Assembly (NCBI GenBank): GCA_963693365.1
Contig: CAVNZM010000013.1
Location: 496,001-560,000 of the forward strand
Direction of reading: 5' to 3'
DNA length: 64,000 bases
Origin: Amoebidium appalachense
Taxonomy: Eukaryota > Ichthyosporea
In this document: one piece after another, positions 37,324 to 49,982 of the stretch
How the letters are laid out: each line of letters begins with the position of its first letter
Numbering within the stretch: the first letter of the stretch is position 1
Position numbers and translations under genes: made by a program
The notes under the pieces: model-generated
The model's input: the letters and a program-made list of their open reading frames with translations, nothing else
Database searches by the model: none
What the model was told of the DNA's origin: nothing

Positions 37324-38641
37324 TCAGACCGATTGGTCATCGTCACTGGAAGTCACAGGCCTCCGTGTGCGGAGGGGCACCGTTTTCTTGCCCGATGGTC
37401 TTTCTTTCTTGCCCTGCCCTGCACGACTGCTTTCTTTCCGCTTCTTCTCATCCTCCTCTCTGGCTGCTTCGTCGAGAATCTTATCTATTGATTCCTTGGG
37501 CCTTTCTCTCTCTCCGCCCCGGAACCGTTTGGGCACATTCCCACCTGAATCCGCCCCCCTCTTCAGCCCGAGCCCGGTTTTTGTGTGGGGACTGGACATC
37601 ATGGGGTCTGTGCGAGCGGGGGCACTCTGAGTAGGACGTTGGTGGGGGCGGGCAACGGATGAACGACCGGATTGGGTAGCGCTAGAGGGGGGGGGGGGGA
37701 GTATCTCCTCGACGTCGGATGTTTGTGTGTGGGGATTGGACATCATGGGGTCTATGCGAGCGGGGGCACTCTGAATAGGACGTTGGTGGGGGCGGGCAAC
37801 GGATGAACGACCGGATTGGGTAGTGCTAGGAGGGGGGGGGGGGGAGTATCTCCTCGACGTCGGATGTATGGGGGGAGCGTTTCAGGCCCAAAAGCAGTTT
37901 TTGTGTGCTCTCCTTGACTGTCTTTAGATAGGATTTCTGCAGGTCTGCCATCTCTGACTCGACTTTTGCATTTTCCTCCTTCTGCCAGGCCACCTCATCC
38001 TGCAAGGATAACTTTTCGGCCGTCTCACTAATGAGCCGAGCTTCGAGTTCCTGAACCCTCTCAGCCAACAGGTTGTTCGTTGCAGAAGCAGTATATTTAT
38101 CTTTGACTGCTGCTTCTTTGACCTCTCTAATCGTTTCTGTCAACCGTTTGTTTTCATCTTTCACCGTTTGCAACGCTTTCTCCGCATTTTCATATTTCTC
38201 TTTGTATTCGAGTAAGGTGGTGGTGGCGGCGGTGGTGGGTGTAGCAGGCACAGATGTCACGCCAAGTGAGGCTAAAGCCTGACTAAGTTGCAATGTCATT
38301 TCTGCCTGTAGTGCTTCCATAAGTCTATGGTCGATGGGAGCCGAAGAAACGTCCTTGTCGGTGGGGTCGGCGGGGGTGCCCTTTTTGTCGGTGGGGTCGG
38401 CGGGGTCGGCGGGGGTGCCCTTTTTGTCGGTGGGGTCGGCGGGGTCGGCGGGGGTGCCCTTTTTGTCGGTGGGGTCGGCGGGGTCGGCGGGGGTGCCCTT
38501 TTTGTCGGTGGGGTCGGTGGGGTCGGCGGGGGTGCCCTTTTTGTCGGTGGGGTCGGCGGGGTCGGTGGGGGTGCCCTTTTTGGGGTCGGTGGGGTCGGCG
38601 GGGTTTGTGCTTTGCCCGACCATTTGCGAGGCGCTATCCAT
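37324..38641 (-). CDS. Repeat-rich coiled-coil protein, likely nuclear; one frame break in a G run
   Basis: The ATG at 38641 opens MDSASQMVGQST, then about six imperfect copies of a 12-13-residue KKGTPADPADPTD unit. A predicted coiled coil follows (YKEKYENAEKALQTVKDEN, then ERVQELEARLISETAEK). The first frame stops at 37826, just after SDVEEILPPPPS. The next 80 or so bases match a 128-bp tandem duplicate further on that reads through (ILPPPPSSATQSGRSS), so a one-base difference in the G run near 37830 breaks the frame. The C terminus is basic and Ser-rich (PKRFRGGERERPKES, SGKKTVPLRTRRP) and resembles nuclear localisation signals. Full length would be about 438 residues. Function unknown. Confidence 0.55.
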
Positions 38642-39314
38642 GGTTCACAAATTCAAAAGAGGGGAATGTGAAATAGAAAAGACTACCCTGAAAAACGTGG
38701 AGGTCAAGAGTCAGACACTTCTTCCCAAAAAAAAAAAGATACGAACAAAAAAAAAGTCGTCACTGAAATAGAGATACGAACAAAAAAAGTCGTCACTGAA
38801 TTATTTACAAAAAGCAAAGCAAACGAAAATTCTATCGCGTGCAAACACACCGTGAACTGAAAAAAACCCCTTACACAAAGCCAAAATAAAGCAAAATTCA
38901 TTCATGTGCAAACGCGGCTGTGAACTGATCAAAAAGGCCATCACCGATGATTTTTAGAAGCAAAATGTTCTTATAAGGGGATCCATTGAGGACTGAGGAC
39001 CGAGGACCAAGCTTTGCCAAGCCTTGTAGTGCATGAGATGTAAAATATTGTATCCACTTTGGGTATGAAGCGCTGGCGCTGGGTTTGTCGTATACTCCAC
39101 TTCGGGGCTTTTGTATGCAGCGCTTATTTCCCCTCTTTTTGCACACACAGCTTTGCACACACAGCAACTGTCTTTTTATTGTATCCACTTTGGGTATGAA
39201 GCTTTGGCGCTGGGTTTGTCGTATACTCCACTTCGGGGCTTTTGTATGCAGCGCTTATTTCCCCTCTTTTTGCACACACAGCTCACACACACACGCACAC
39301 ACACACGCACACAC

Positions 39315-39369
<55 letters not shown>

Positions 39370-40587
39370 ATATCCAATAGCATCTCATTCGCGGACTTCT
39401 TTGTGCTCTGATTGTTGGATCCACGTCAGTGATCGGGCACTGGCACTCCAGGCAGCGAATTTCATAATCTGATTGTCCAATGGTCATCTCATTCGCGGAC
39501 TTCTTTGTGCTCTGATTGGTGTATAACAGTTGGATCCACGTCAGTGATAGGGCACTGGCACTCCAGGCAGCGAATTTCATAATCTGATTGGCCATCTCAT
39601 TCGCGGACTTCTCCGTGCTCTGATTGGTGTATAACAGTTGGATCCACGTGATAGGGCACTGGCACTCCAGGCAGCGCATGTCATAATCTGATTGGCCAAG
39701 TGCCCCATCGGCTCTTCAGATGCCGGATTCACAAAACGCTTTCCACACATAATTTTTGTATTAAGAAAGTGTATAATCAATTTATTTTGGTGCTTTTGGT
39801 ATTTATTGGTACATATTAGCGATATATATTGCTTCGCGGAAGGGTCCTGGGGAGCAAGGGCGGTAATACTATAATTAGCAGCTGAGTTGATAAGCCAGTT
39901 ATCACGGGCGCGGATATTCCCAAATGCACGCGAATCATTCAGTGATTGTTGGATAGGGGCTATCGGGCACTGGTACTAAGGGCAAACGCGTGTCGGCCAT
40001 GGCATGATCTGATTAGCCAATTTGATACGATGTTGCAAATCCTAAAGGCTTTTCGTAGACTGGTTTCAGAAAACGCTTTCCACACAAATTTCTAAGCAAA
40101 TATTTGCATAATAAATATAAATTAATCATTTTGGGTATATTATTTTTATTGCTAAGTTATAACACTTAATTAGCCACAAATTTGGCTACGCAGAGGGGCA
40201 GCCGGGTCGGTGAAACGATCTTACTGATTGGCCAGTTATCACGTACGCGCGCCGAGTATTGCCCAATACACATTCCATTTTGCAATTGGGCAAACAGGAC
40301 AAACTATTGATTGGTCAGCTATCATTTCAATGACATGATTGAAGCGCGCCACTTCAGTTCGTGTCACTTGCACCCCGGCGCTGAAACTGTTTACGTTGCA
40401 AGCAGGCCAGAGTCAAAACAAAGAACGAGAACACAGACCTGTTAGTCTGTGCACGTCGCGCTTTTAGCTGCCTTTTCTTCTTTGAATACAGACACGTAGA
40501 ATTTCCTTCACGTTTTTCCCGACACATTTTAAACACACACATTGTAGACTAGACGCGAGCGCAGCAGTGGCACAAGCACACAGGCAG

Positions 40588-40659
<72 letters not shown>

Positions 40660-40750
40660 GAGCGCGAGCGCAGCAGTGGCACAAGCACATAGCAAGCGCG
40701 CTCGCAGACGAGAAAAAGCTCACAATCACACACAAAATACACACAAACAA
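38642..40750. repeat. Direct repeats, (CA)n and upstream region of the demethylase gene
   Basis: A 129-bp duplication (39050-39178 and 39179-39285) carries 'tactccacttcggggctttt'. A CA array follows at 39283-39367. A unit of about 105 bp with 'attcgcggacttct' and 'gggcactggcactccaggca' occurs three times (39387, 39490, 39597). A diverged longer copy with 'aaacgctttccacaca' lies at 39960-40090. A CA array (40590-40658) precedes the demethylase start. No gene is seen. Confidence 0.75.
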
Positions 40751-40751
40751 C

Positions 40752-41967
40752 ATGGCTGCTACCAACGAACAGTTTCTGGCGCTCATCAATGATGCGTTCC
40801 AGAGTAGCATACAAGCAAACCCACCAACATTCATATTCTCGAAACATACTGATCCTACAATCATTTTTACGGGTGAAGAGCTATTCACACGACAGGGTTT
40901 TAATCGTTATCAAAGAAAGAAGACGGCACCAATATTACACGCTGTGAAACCCAACGATTCAGATCATGTTTCGGTCTTCTTGTTTGAACTCAACGACGGG
41001 CGTCTGTATCACAGGAACAAATATCAGTTGCAACAACTCGAAAACAACAAGGGTATCAATACGACTATTGCTTGGATTCTGAAATGGGGTGGCCCTCAAT
41101 GGAGAGTTTACGATCTTGGCAGCTATCATGGAAACTCGGATGGTTTGGCGGCGATGCTCAGTCGACTTTCCACTTTCAGTGGCAGCGACGACTTAAGTCA
41201 AATACCTGAAGTATCGGGTTCTTTGCCGGGGGAGAAACAAATTTTTTGGATATTCAAAAGGCTCGGATGGGAAGTGTGGTGGGATGGGGCTGCACGCAGC
41301 CCTCCAGACAGACCTGCTGTCAAACTGCCGGCCCCGACAATTAACCACCCGAAAAAGCGGGCAAAAGTGGAGGTCCACAAGAGTGATGATGAAGGAGAGG
41401 GGGAAGAGGGGGTTGGAGAGGGAGAAGGGGGAGAGTGGAGAGGAGAGGGAGAAGGGGAAGAGGGGGTTGGAGAGGGAGAAGGGGGAGAGTGGAGAGGAGA
41501 GGGAGAAGGGGGAGAGTGGAGAGGAGAGGGAGAAGGGGAAGAGGGGGTTGGAGAGGGAGAAGGGGGAGAGTGGAGAGGAGAGGGAGAAGGGGAAGAGGGG
41601 GTTGGAGAGGGAGAAGGGGGAGAGTGGAGAGGAGAGGGAGAAGGGGGAGAGTGGAGAGGGAGAGGGAGAAGGGGAAGAGGGGGTTGGAGAGGGAGAAGGG
41701 GGAGAGTGGAGAGGAGAGGGAGAAGGGGGAGAGTGGAGAGGAGAGGGAGAAGGGGGAGAGTGGGATTTCCAGCCAGGTAACCCCCCCCCCCCCACACACA
41801 CACAACCAACCACCCAATTACCCAACCACCTACACCACCATCACCCACACATTGAAGCCATCACACACCTGCACGCATGCATGCACCTCGGCTTATCCCC
41901 CCCCCCCCCCCCCCCCCACACACACACCACGGGAAGGCACCTGCACGCATGCATGCACCTCGGCTTA

Positions 41968-42013
<46 letters not shown>

Positions 42014-42380
42014 CACGGGAAGGCACCTGCACGCATGCATGCACCTCGGCTTATCCCCCCCCCCCCCCCCCCCCCCCCACACACACACCACGGGAAGGCA
42101 CCTGCACGCATGCATGCACCTAGGCCTATCCCACCCCCCATCCCCCCCCCCCGGCTCCCCCCCACACACACACACACACACACACACCACAGGAAGGCAC
42201 CTGCACGCATGCATGACACACACACACACACACACACACACCACAGGAAGGCACCTGCACGCATGCATGACACACACACACACACACACACACACCACGG
42301 AAAGGCACCTGCACGCATGCATGACACACACACACACACACACGCACACACACCACGGAAAGGCACCTGCACGCATGCAT

Positions 42381-42424
<44 letters not shown>

Positions 42425-42492
42425 ACGGAAAGGCACCTGCACGCATGTATGCACTCGGCTAACCCCCCCCCCCCCCCCCTCTGGCTCCCCCC

Positions 42493-42541
<49 letters not shown>

Positions 42542-42609
42542 ACGGAAAGGCACCTGCACGCATGTATGCACTCGGCTAACCCCCCCCCCCCCCCCCTCTG
42601 GCTCCCCTC

Positions 42610-42654
<45 letters not shown>

Positions 42655-43329
42655 ACGGAAAGGCACCTGCACGCATGTATGCACTCGGCTACCCCCCCTG
42701 TCGTGGCAACAAACAGAGTGTATACAAACTACTCTAACTATCTGCACGCTTAAAGGGGCTCGAAATGTGTATACGTATAAACTTTTCTTTGAGTTGGGTG
42801 GGAAGCGAGTTTTTTGTGTTCTGAGAAGAACTTCCAAAAGCCCGCGACCCCGCGAGACACTTCACAGACACGCGGCCCACTGGCCAGACAAATACCACAG
42901 TGACATTCAGCCAATCACAACACTCCCTCCCCCACAGACTACACGCACTCCACACCATTGGCTACCGCGACCTCAGACACCCCTACAGCACTACAACACG
43001 TACACACGTTTACTCACAATACATATAAGCATACACACACGCGAGCAGGCAACATGGGTCTCGCCACGCACACAGCAAGAAGCAATACAACATTTAACAT
43101 GGAGAGTACGCAGAGGCATGGGGCATGCACGCGCGCACCAAACAATCAGCCGCCGCTGCATCAGATTCTCCCCATACCACTGATTAATCTCCTCATACCC
43201 CATTTAGACCCCGGCATCACTATGCAAGAAAACCCCCGAAATTAACTCACCAAAACACAAAATATAGAAGTAAACTAATACGAATCAGCTCAGCACATGA
43301 CACCCCCCCCCCCCCCCTCTGGCTCCCCT

Positions 43330-43391
<62 letters not shown>

Positions 43392-43467
43392 CACGGAAAG
43401 GCACCTGCACGCATGTATGCACTCGGCTAACCGGGCCCCCCCCCCCCCCCCCCCTCTGGCTCCCCTC

Positions 43468-43520
<53 letters not shown>

Positions 43521-43794
43521 ACGGGAAGGCACCTGCACGCATGCATGACACACACACACACACACACACACCACGGGAAGGCACCTGCACGCATGCATGA
43601 CACACACACACACACACACACCACGGGAAGGCACCTGCACGCATGCATGACACACACACACACACACACACACACCACGGGAAGGCACCTGCACGCATGC
43701 ATGACACACACACACACACACACACACACCACGGAAAGGCACCTGCACGCATGTATGCACTCGGCTAAACCCCCCCCCCCCCCTGGCTCCCCCC

Positions 43795-43833
<39 letters not shown>

Positions 43834-44259
43834 ACGGGAAGGCACCTGCACGCATGCATGACACACACACACACACACACACCACGGGAAGGCACCTGCA
43901 CGCATGCATGACACACACACACACACACACACACCACGGGAAGGCACCTGCACGCATGCATGACACACACACACACACACACACACCACGGAAAGGCACC
44001 TGCACGCATGCATGACACACACACACACACACACACACACCACGGGAAGGCACCTGCACGCATGCATGACACACACACACACACACACACACCACGGAAA
44101 GGCACCTGCACGCATGCATGACACACACACACACACACACACACCACGGGAAGGCACCTGCACGCATGCATGACACACACACACACACACACACACCACG
44201 GAAAGGCACCTGCACGCATGTATGCACTCGGCTAAACCCCCCCCCCCCCCTCCCCTCCC

Positions 44260-44297
<38 letters not shown>

Positions 44298-47133
44298 ACG
44301 GGAAGGCACCTGCACGCATGCATGACACACACACACACACACACACCACGGGAAGGCACCTGCACGCATGCATGACACACACACACACACACACACACCA
44401 CGGGAAGGCACCTGCACGCATGCATGACACACACACACACACACACACACCACGGAAAGGCACCTGCACGCATGCATGACACACACACACACACACACAC
44501 ACACCACGGGAAGGCACCTGCACGCATGCATGACACACACACACACACACACACACCACGGAAAGGCACCTGCACGCATGCATGACACACACACACACAC
44601 ACACACACCACGGAAAGGCACCTGCACGCATGTATGCACTCGGCCAACCCCCCTCCCCCCCCCCCCCCCCCCACACGCACACGCACACACACACACGCAC
44701 ACACAGAGCAAGAAGCGGGAGAGGTGGACAGGGGGCAACAACAAGACACTGAGACTGGGGAGGTGGCGGGGTTCAACGAGGTACCCGTAGCACATCTCCG
44801 CCAAATGCATCTAGAAAAGCTCTCCTTGGAGAAGATAGTTTTGTCAATCGAAAAAGAACACGAGTTTCGGGCAGCTGGTGCCGTCAAGTTCGTGCCTCCC
44901 GAGCCGGTAGTGCAGGGGCTGAAAAAGGCTGCTCAGGCCACACGAGTGAGAAAATCCTACACCCGGATTTGGGTGGAGGCTACCACCATCAGGGATGTCT
45001 TCCTCGTTTATAGGGAGGACATCATAGGGCAAATTCCAGAGGTGCGTATTTGCAACCACTAGGATGTGGTTACCATGAACAGGGGCTAACACGATTGGGC
45101 AGGGGGATCCGGTGGGGGAGGAGGAGTTTTGGAGGTTGTTGGACTCCCTATCGGATGGTGAAAAATCAATGTTCCTTTACGGAACAGATCTGAAGCCTCT
45201 TAAGAACACCCATACACCCAGTGAGGTACGTATGTGTGCGGCGATGTGCGTGCGTGTGTTTGTGCAGAGAGTGTATGTTGTGCATGCGTGCGTGCGTGTG
45301 TTTGTGCAGAGAGTGTATGTTGTGCATGCGTGCGTGCGTGTGTTTGTGCGGAGAGTGTATGTTGTGCATGTGTGCGTGCGTGTGTTTGTGCAGAGAGTGT
45401 ATGTTGTGCATGCGTGCGTGCGTGTGTTTGTGCAGAGAGTGTATGTTGTGCATGCGTGCGTGTGTGTGTTTGTGCGGAGAGTGTATGTTGTGCATGTGTG
45501 CGTGCGTGTGTTTGTGCAGAGAGTGTATGTTGTGCATGCGTGCGTGCGTGTGTTTGTGTGGAGAGTGTATGTTGCGTAGGCATGTGTGCGTGTGTGTAGG
45601 GATGCGTGCGGGCGTGTGTTTGTGCGGAGAGTGTATGTTGTGTAGGGATGCGTGCGTGCGTGTGTTTGTGCGGAGAGTGTATGTTGCGTAGGCATGTGTG
45701 CGTGTGTGTAGGGATGCGTGCGGGCGTGTGTTTGTGCGGAGAGTGTATGTTGTGTAGGGATGCGTGCGTGCGTGTGTTTGTGCGGAGAGTGCATGTTGTG
45801 TAGGGATGCGTGCGTGCGTGTGTTTGTGCGGAGAATGTATGTTGTGTAGGGATGCGTGCGTGCGTGTGTTTGTGCGGAGAGTGGATGTTGTGTAGGGATG
45901 CGTGCGTGCGTGTGTTTGTGCGGAGAGTGTATGTTGTGTAGGGATGCGTGCGTGCGTGGGGTGTATGTTGTGTAGGCATGCGTGCGTGCGTGGGTGTGCA
46001 GCGGAGAGTGTATGTTGTGTTGATGCACTGTGGTGGGTATATGTAGGCATGCTGTGTGTTGTTGAATGGTGAACATGAAGGCACTAACAGGAGGGACAGG
46101 TGGTGAAGAAAGAAATCGACTACATGTTCAGCTTGGAGACGCTTGACTCAATAGTATCAAGAGAATTCAAAGATCGTGTGGGCATCTCAACACCGATGCT
46201 CTATAAGTATGCCCCCCCCCCCCCCCCCCAAAAAAAAAAAAAAAATAATTAAACAAAGGAAAAAGGCAGGCTTGCAGAACGCCCCTTATGTTCACAGAAC
46301 CATCCTGGGTGTGTGTATGGGTCGGTCTTTTCGGAATGTATTGGGGCCACATCTAGTCGGAAGTAATTACTGTTTTAGCCCCAACTAATCCCATGCCTCT
46401 TTGCAGTGTCACGACTGGGGGTCCGATTGTGCTCCACACAGAAGACCTTCTACTTGGGAGTGTCAACATCATGGTCCGTGGGCCAGGAAAGAAAATCTGG
46501 TTCGTGATCAGTGCAGAGTACGAGGAACAGGTTACGTCTATCCTCGAGGATATCTACGAGAGACTTGAGCTTTCGGGGGCCGGTATCTGTAAGAAAGTCA
46601 CACAGCATAAGGTAGGCCCCCCCACCAAAAAAAAAAAAAAGAAAAAAAAAAAACAATAAAAAAAAAACGACCACACACACACAGTAACAGAGGACGAACA
46701 AGAAGAGGGAGAGAGGGAGTGGTAGATACAGACGTGAAGAACAAGTGGTAGACACAAAGAACAAGTGGTAGACACAGACGTGAAGAACAAGTGGTAGACA
46801 CAGACGTGAAGAACAAGAACCAAAAAAGCACTTACAAAAACGACCACCCGGGTTTTCATATGACTAACATTTGGGTGGGGCAGTCTGTGTTCATCCACCC
46901 CCGTTATTTGATGAAGAAGGGCATCCCCGTGCAGCGCACGGTTCAGCACGCAGGTGAGGTCATCTGCACCTTGCCTGGAGCATACCACTTTGGGTATGCT
47001 GCTGGTAGCAGCTTGGCCGAGGCGGTAAATTTTGCCACGGTCAACTGGCTTGTGGTCGCTGGCAAGAAGCCCCCCCCGGCATGCACGTGTGGCTACACTG
47101 ACAGGGAACTCGTTTTCGAGGTACCCCCCCCCC

Positions 47134-47199
<66 letters not shown>

Positions 47200-47216
47200 A
47201 ACAAACAAAAAAACAC

Positions 47217-47274
<58 letters not shown>

Positions 47275-47616
47275 ATGCCCTAGCATTCACGATTACATGT
47301 AGGGGTTCGTAAAAACGGTTTTTTGGGTCCTTGCAGAGTTTTTCTTGACCTGGTCCACACGTAGGAGTTCGTTTCCTGTGGGTGTGTGCCATGGTGGTGT
47401 ATTGGTGGGTGCGTGGGTGTGTTTGAGGTAATGGCATACAGTGATGTCTGAGCCTTGCATAAACAAATCACCTGGCTGGACTACTACTTACACCCAACTA
47501 TCAACCCACAGGTGTCCCATGCACAGTGGAAAAAGCTGAGAGAGAAGTACAAGGCTGACATCGAGCAGTTCGAGGAGGAGCTTGAGCAGTTCGAGGAGGA
47601 GCTTTTGAGTGGGTAG
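40752..47616 (+). CDS. JmjN/JmjC histone demethylase-like protein (KDM4-like), seven exons
   Basis: Exons: 40752-41776, 44707-45041, 45103-45225, 46100-46206, 46407-46611, about 46818-47120, 47512-47616. Phases agree (1,0,0,2,0,0), giving about 733 residues. The N-terminal 200 residues are unrecognised. A Glu/Gly/Arg repeat (41390-41760) follows. Exon 2 has a JmjN-like stretch (EFRAAGAVKFVPPEP). Exons 3-6 form the JmjC core: MFLYGTDL, VLHTEDLLLGSVN (Fe ligands His and Glu in HTE, the 2-oxoglutarate-contacting Asn), GPGKKIW (Lys), YLMKKGIPVQRTVQHAGE, GAYHFGY (third Fe ligand) and NFATVNWL with a final CTCGY. The first two zinc ligands of KDM4 are not evident. The predicted activity is Fe(II)/2-oxoglutarate-dependent lysine demethylation in the nucleus. 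One extra base in the acidic repeat near 41657 shifts the frame. Confidence 0.8.
41781..44690 (+). repeat. Satellite-filled intron 1 of the demethylase gene
   Basis: Poly-C starts 4 nt after the donor at 41777. The intron then holds about 35 units of 'ggaaggcacctgcacgcatg' plus 'catg' with CA arrays or poly-C between units, at 41860-42690 and 43300-44645. A unique island at 42700-43300 interrupts the array. The acceptor at 44706 lies inside a final CA stretch. Confidence 0.9.
42700..43300 (+). other. Unique island inside demethylase intron 1
   Basis: Non-repetitive 600 bp. One plus frame reads NVYTYKLFFELGGKRVFCVL, which weakly recalls the VSVFLFELNDGRLYH stretch in exon 1 of the host gene. 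It could be a decayed copy or an unrecognised exon. No good donor/acceptor pair was found. Confidence 0.35.
45236..46025 (+). repeat. 42-bp minisatellite in demethylase intron 3
   Basis: About 17 units of 'gtgtttgtgcagagagtgta' plus 'tgttgtgcatgcgtgcgtgc', starting 10 nt after the donor at 45226. Later units carry 'tagggatgcgtgcg' instead of 'tgcatgcgtgcg'. Many units contain GTGCAG followed by AGAG, which looks like a splice acceptor. Confidence 0.9.
46212..46815 (+). repeat. C-to-A tracts in introns 4 and 5 and a 27-bp repeat before exon 6
   Basis: Intron 4: about 17 C then 17 A from 46212. Intron 5: C(7) from 46617, then A-rich to 46670. Before exon 6 a unit of 'acagacgtgaagaacaagtg' plus 'gtagac' occurs about three times (46726-46815), each with GTGAAGAACAAG, so the exon 6 acceptor is ambiguous between 46812 and 46818. 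Both choices keep the frame. Confidence 0.8.
47125..47273 (+). repeat. C(10), A(64), (CA)n in demethylase intron 6
   Basis: Starts 4 nt after the donor at 47121: poly-C, then about 64 A, an A-rich linker and a CA array at 47220-47273. This is the clearest poly-C to poly-A doublet in the window. Confidence 0.95.
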
Positions 47617-47619
47617 ACC

Positions 47620-47975
47620 ACACATGGTTTGTGGTGGGTGCGGTGGGGGAAACGTAGTTGTGGTGGTGGCGGCGGGTAGGCCCCACATTCACATCTTACT
47701 TAGGGTTTGTGGTGGGTGCGGTGGGGGAAACGTAGTTGTGGTGGTGGCGGCGGGTAGGCCCCACATTCACATCTTACTTAGGGTTTGTGGTGGGTGCGGT
47801 GGGGGAAACGTAGTTGTGGTGGTGGCGGCGGGTAGGCCCCACATTCACATCTTACTTAGGGTTTGTGGTGGGTGCGGTGGGGGAAACGTAGTTGTGGTGG
47901 TGGCGGCGGGTAGGCCCCACATTCACATCTTACTTAGGGTTTGTGATGGGTGTGGTGGAGGAAAGACGTGGTACA
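47620..47975. repeat. 78-bp tandem repeat, four to five copies
   Basis: Units of 'gtttgtggtgggtgcggtgg', 'gggaaacgtagttgtggtgg' and 'ccccacattcacatcttact' starting 4 bp after the demethylase stop. The final copy is diverged (GTTTGTGATGGGTGTGG). It may form the 3' UTR. Confidence 0.9.
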
Positions 47976-48189
47976 AAGTTTTCATACCAAGTTTTCTGTA
48001 ATGTTTATTCGAATGTGATCTGCTTCAATCTTATCCAAATTTTCATGTATATTGTATTTGCCCGGTAACAGTACCAAGTTTCCGTAATGACTATTGAATG
48101 TATTTGCCCGTGGTAGCGGGAGAGACTCCATTTAATATACCCCAAGTCTCCTTTTCAATCTGTGTACGAGCACACTGGCACGTACATTG

Positions 48190-48520
<331 letters not shown>

Positions 48521-48722
48521 GATACACATGCTACCAAGTTTTCATTGAACGGTGTAGGGGAGGGGGAGGGGGGGGGGGGGAGATAGACTCCAGCTCATCA
48601 AAATTAAACCCCAACAGATTCTCTCGTCATTTACATTTTCCATGTTTGTGGAGATTCTCTCGTCATTTACATTTTCCATGTTTGTGGTGTGAGTCCATTC
48701 ATCCTTTGGCTTGTGTAGGTCT

Positions 48723-48983
48723 CTATGCATCCTCAGGCTCCATCATCTTCTGCAGTACAATTGCTGTCTGTCGTTGATTCTTGGGCACCCACTTCTTGAA
48801 TCCACACTTCTCCGCCAACTCATCGGGCAGATCTATATAGCCCTTTTCCGCAAGCTCTTGTGCATATACTCGTTGCTCCATCTGCGTCCGCCGGGTGGTG
48901 GCCTCGGTCGGCACAATAGTTGCCTGCACCACGGGTGCCTTGCCGGGCTCCTCCTTCAGCTTGTACTCCCATCGGTACGCCAT
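48723..48983 (-). CDS. Small charged protein in virus-like cluster (86 aa)
   Basis: From the ATG at 48983, MAYRWEYKLKEEPGKAPVV opens a compact, charged, soluble protein with a helical middle (MEQRVYAQELAEKGYIDLP) and a C terminus KKWVPKNQRQTAIVL. It is intronless, GC-rich and closely followed upstream on the same strand by the ORF at 49020-49412. That 36-bp spacing is typical of compact viral genomes and unusual for this host. No family recognised. Confidence 0.5.
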   Translation of the reverse strand: MAYRWEYKLKEEPGKAPVVQATIVPTEATTRRTQMEQRVYAQELAEKGYIDLPDELAEKCGFKKWVPKNQRQTAIVLQKMMEPEDA

Positions 48984-49019
48984 ACTCTATGCCACAAAAA
49001 TCTCTGCTCACCCAAGCCT

Positions 49020-49412
49020 TCAAGTGCGCTCCTTGATCACCACCGCAGGCGCATGCGCACACGTGGGGCACGCCGGGCACTTCTGCTCGGGCGGGCAGCG
49101 CGTGCATGCGGGGCACTGTGCGCACCGAGTGGGGCTGGCACCGCACACGTGGCAGCGGGGGCAGTGCGCACACTTGCGGCGGGGAACGCAGCTGCCGCAG
49201 CTGGCACACATTGGGCACGCACGCTGGCACTTGAGCACTGCCAGGCGCCGCCGCACACGTGGGCTGAACGTGTCCCAGAGCACGTAGAGGATCAGGCCGG
49301 CCAGGATGGCCAGTAGGATGGGGGAGGGCCCGGGGGTGCTGCGCGGGCTTGTGCGGATCGGGGGAGGGGGTGCGAATGGGCTGGGTGGGGGAAGGGGTGC
49401 GCCAGCGTCCAT
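49020..49412 (-). CDS. Single-TM protein with Pro-rich N terminus and CPxC repeats (130 aa)
   Basis: From the ATG at 49412 the N terminus is proline-rich (PLPPPSPFAPPPP). A TM helix follows (ILLAILAGLILYVLW, about residues 32-46). The C-terminal half has at least sixteen cysteines in C-P-x-C style units (CPMCASCGSC, CAHCPRCHVCG, CPACPTC). It may bind metal or be disulphide-linked. It is intronless, GC-rich and in tandem with 48723-48983. This looks viral or virus-derived, but I cannot name a family. Confidence 0.5.
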   Translation of the reverse strand: MDAGAPLPPPSPFAPPPPIRTSPRSTPGPSPILLAILAGLILYVLWDTFSPRVRRRLAVLKCQRACPMCASCGSCVPRRKCAHCPRCHVCGASPTRCAQCPACTRCPPEQKCPACPTCAHAPAVVIKERT

Positions 49413-49479
49413 GTTACCCGGTGCACGATATAATGTGGGGTTGGGGTTGTGCGGGCAGATGGGAGGAGGGTTTGGGGGG

Positions 49480-49919
49480 GGGGGGGGGGGGGGGCGCTCA
49501 TGAGCAAGGGTATGGTGATAGCGATCATGTCATTGACCCTACTCGCCAACAACACAGGTGCAAGCGCACGGTGATAGCGCTCATGACCCTACTCTCCAAC
49601 AACACAGGTGCAAGCGCACGGTGATAGCGCTCATGACCCTACTCTCAAACAACACAGGTGCAAGCGCACAGTGATACGCAGCCACCGTGTGCATGTGTGT
49701 GTGTGTGTGTGTGTGAGGGGGGGGGGGGGGGGTCCAATGCGTGCGCTTGCACATGTGTTGTTTGAGAGTAGGGTCATGAGCGCTATCACCGGGCGCTTCC
49801 ACATGTGTTGTTTGAGAGCAGGGTTGTGAGCGCTATCACCGGGCGCTTCCACATGTGTTGTTTGAGAGAAGGGGCATGAGCGCTATTACCGGGCGCTTTG
49901 TGTTTGTGCGTGTGTGGGG

Positions 49920-49982
<63 letters not shown>

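Noticed and set aside
45221-46084. Long frames of VCCACVRACVCAES-type and THACTTYTLCTN-type repeats on both strands
   Set aside because: They are translations of the 42-bp minisatellite in intron 3 of the demethylase gene.
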